Origin: Azovibrio restrictus
Lineage (GTDB): Bacteria; Bacteroidota; Bacteroidia; Chitinophagales; Chitinophagaceae
DNA length: 44,603 nt
Reading direction: 5' to 3'
Assembly: GCA_029255605.1 (NCBI GenBank)
Contig: JANLJF010000066.1
Coordinates: forward strand, 1 to 44,603
A program made the translations under genes and the position numbers. Numbering within the stretch: the first letter of the stretch is position 1; each line of letters starts with the position of its first letter. Positions 44,520-44,603 of this stretch are shown here, one piece after another. The notes beneath the pieces are model-generated. The model was not told where the DNA came from. It saw nothing but the letters and a program-made list of their open reading frames with translations, and ran no database searches.

Positions 44520-44603
44520 ATGAAACCAAAGACCACTACCCAGCGCATACTGAATGTATTGCAAGTCCTTTCCTGGATCATCTTCTTAGGATTATGTGTT
44601 GAG
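44520..44603 (+). CDS. N-terminus of a membrane protein (DUF2975-like), cut by the window end
   Basis: The first 28 codons of a gene running off the window: MKPKTTTQRILNVLQVLSW then IIFLGLCVE. The start of a membrane segment after a short polar, basic N-terminus resembles DUF2975 proteins, which are often encoded beside a small Cro/C1-type regulator. That assignment is tentative because only the beginning is visible. The 146 bases before it are very AT-rich and contain a near-consensus -7 element (AATCTTTG) right at the ATG. Confidence 0.5.
   Translation, partial: MKPKTTTQRILNVLQVLSWIIFLGLCVE

Overview
This 44.6 kb window is chromosomal DNA from a member of the Bacteroidota, most likely a Chitinophagaceae-like lineage. 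The evidence is the phylum-typical gene content: GldG and GldE gliding proteins, a type IX secretion C-terminal sorting domain, a MurF-alanine racemase fusion, a split transketolase and LptD opposite an AmiC-type amidase. Many genes also carry the Bacteroidetes -7 promoter element TAnnTTTG, and Shine-Dalgarno sequences are largely absent. Genes are dense on both strands. I see no rRNA, tRNA, CRISPR array, insertion sequence or prophage, and no gene-free stretch above about 300 bases.

Layout. 1-5021 (+): the 3' end of gldG, a DUF4340 membrane-anchored protein, a small lipoprotein and murF-alr. 5022-5137: a GC-rich palindromic intergenic element around a very strong two-way terminator. 5139-9295 (-): a 2-oxoacid dehydrogenase E2 and lptD. 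9376-10901 (+): the amidase and an EGF-like lipoprotein. 10951-14153 (-): a tightly overlapping aroB-aroA-aroC shikimate operon. 14284-17624 (+): mnmA interrupted by an in-frame amber codon, an AT-rich membrane protein, enolase and an FtsB/DivIC-like protein. 17658-18830 (-): proline dehydrogenase. 19014-23813 (+): a T9SS cargo protein, topA and a SirB1-like protein. 23817-26805 (-): mutY, ssb and gldE. 26901-27746 (+): the N-terminal transketolase subunit. 27797-29699 (-): acyl-CoA dehydrogenase and a ComEA-like protein. 29771-30793 (+): threonine aldolase.

From about 30.8 kb the content becomes accessory: small stress and ligand-binding proteins, a WYL regulator, two DEAD-box helicases, DinB, a TetR/HMA-like/MFS module, an ArsR/AHSA1 module, an alpha/beta hydrolase, a GlxA-type AraC regulator, a FabF-type synthase, a DUF5655-like protein, a PLP decarboxylase and the first codons of a membrane protein. 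The TetR and ArsR modules have recognisable repeated palindromic operators, so both look like self-contained, locally controlled response units.

The two strongest anomalies are sequence-level defects in normally conserved enzymes. mnmA has TAG at a conserved Met codon and Cys at a conserved Trp codon, with an otherwise intact frame. The E2 lipoyl domain has Glu where the lipoylated Lys should be. Either could be real biology, recent decay or sequence error. I did not find a clear novel multi-gene defence or biosynthetic system.
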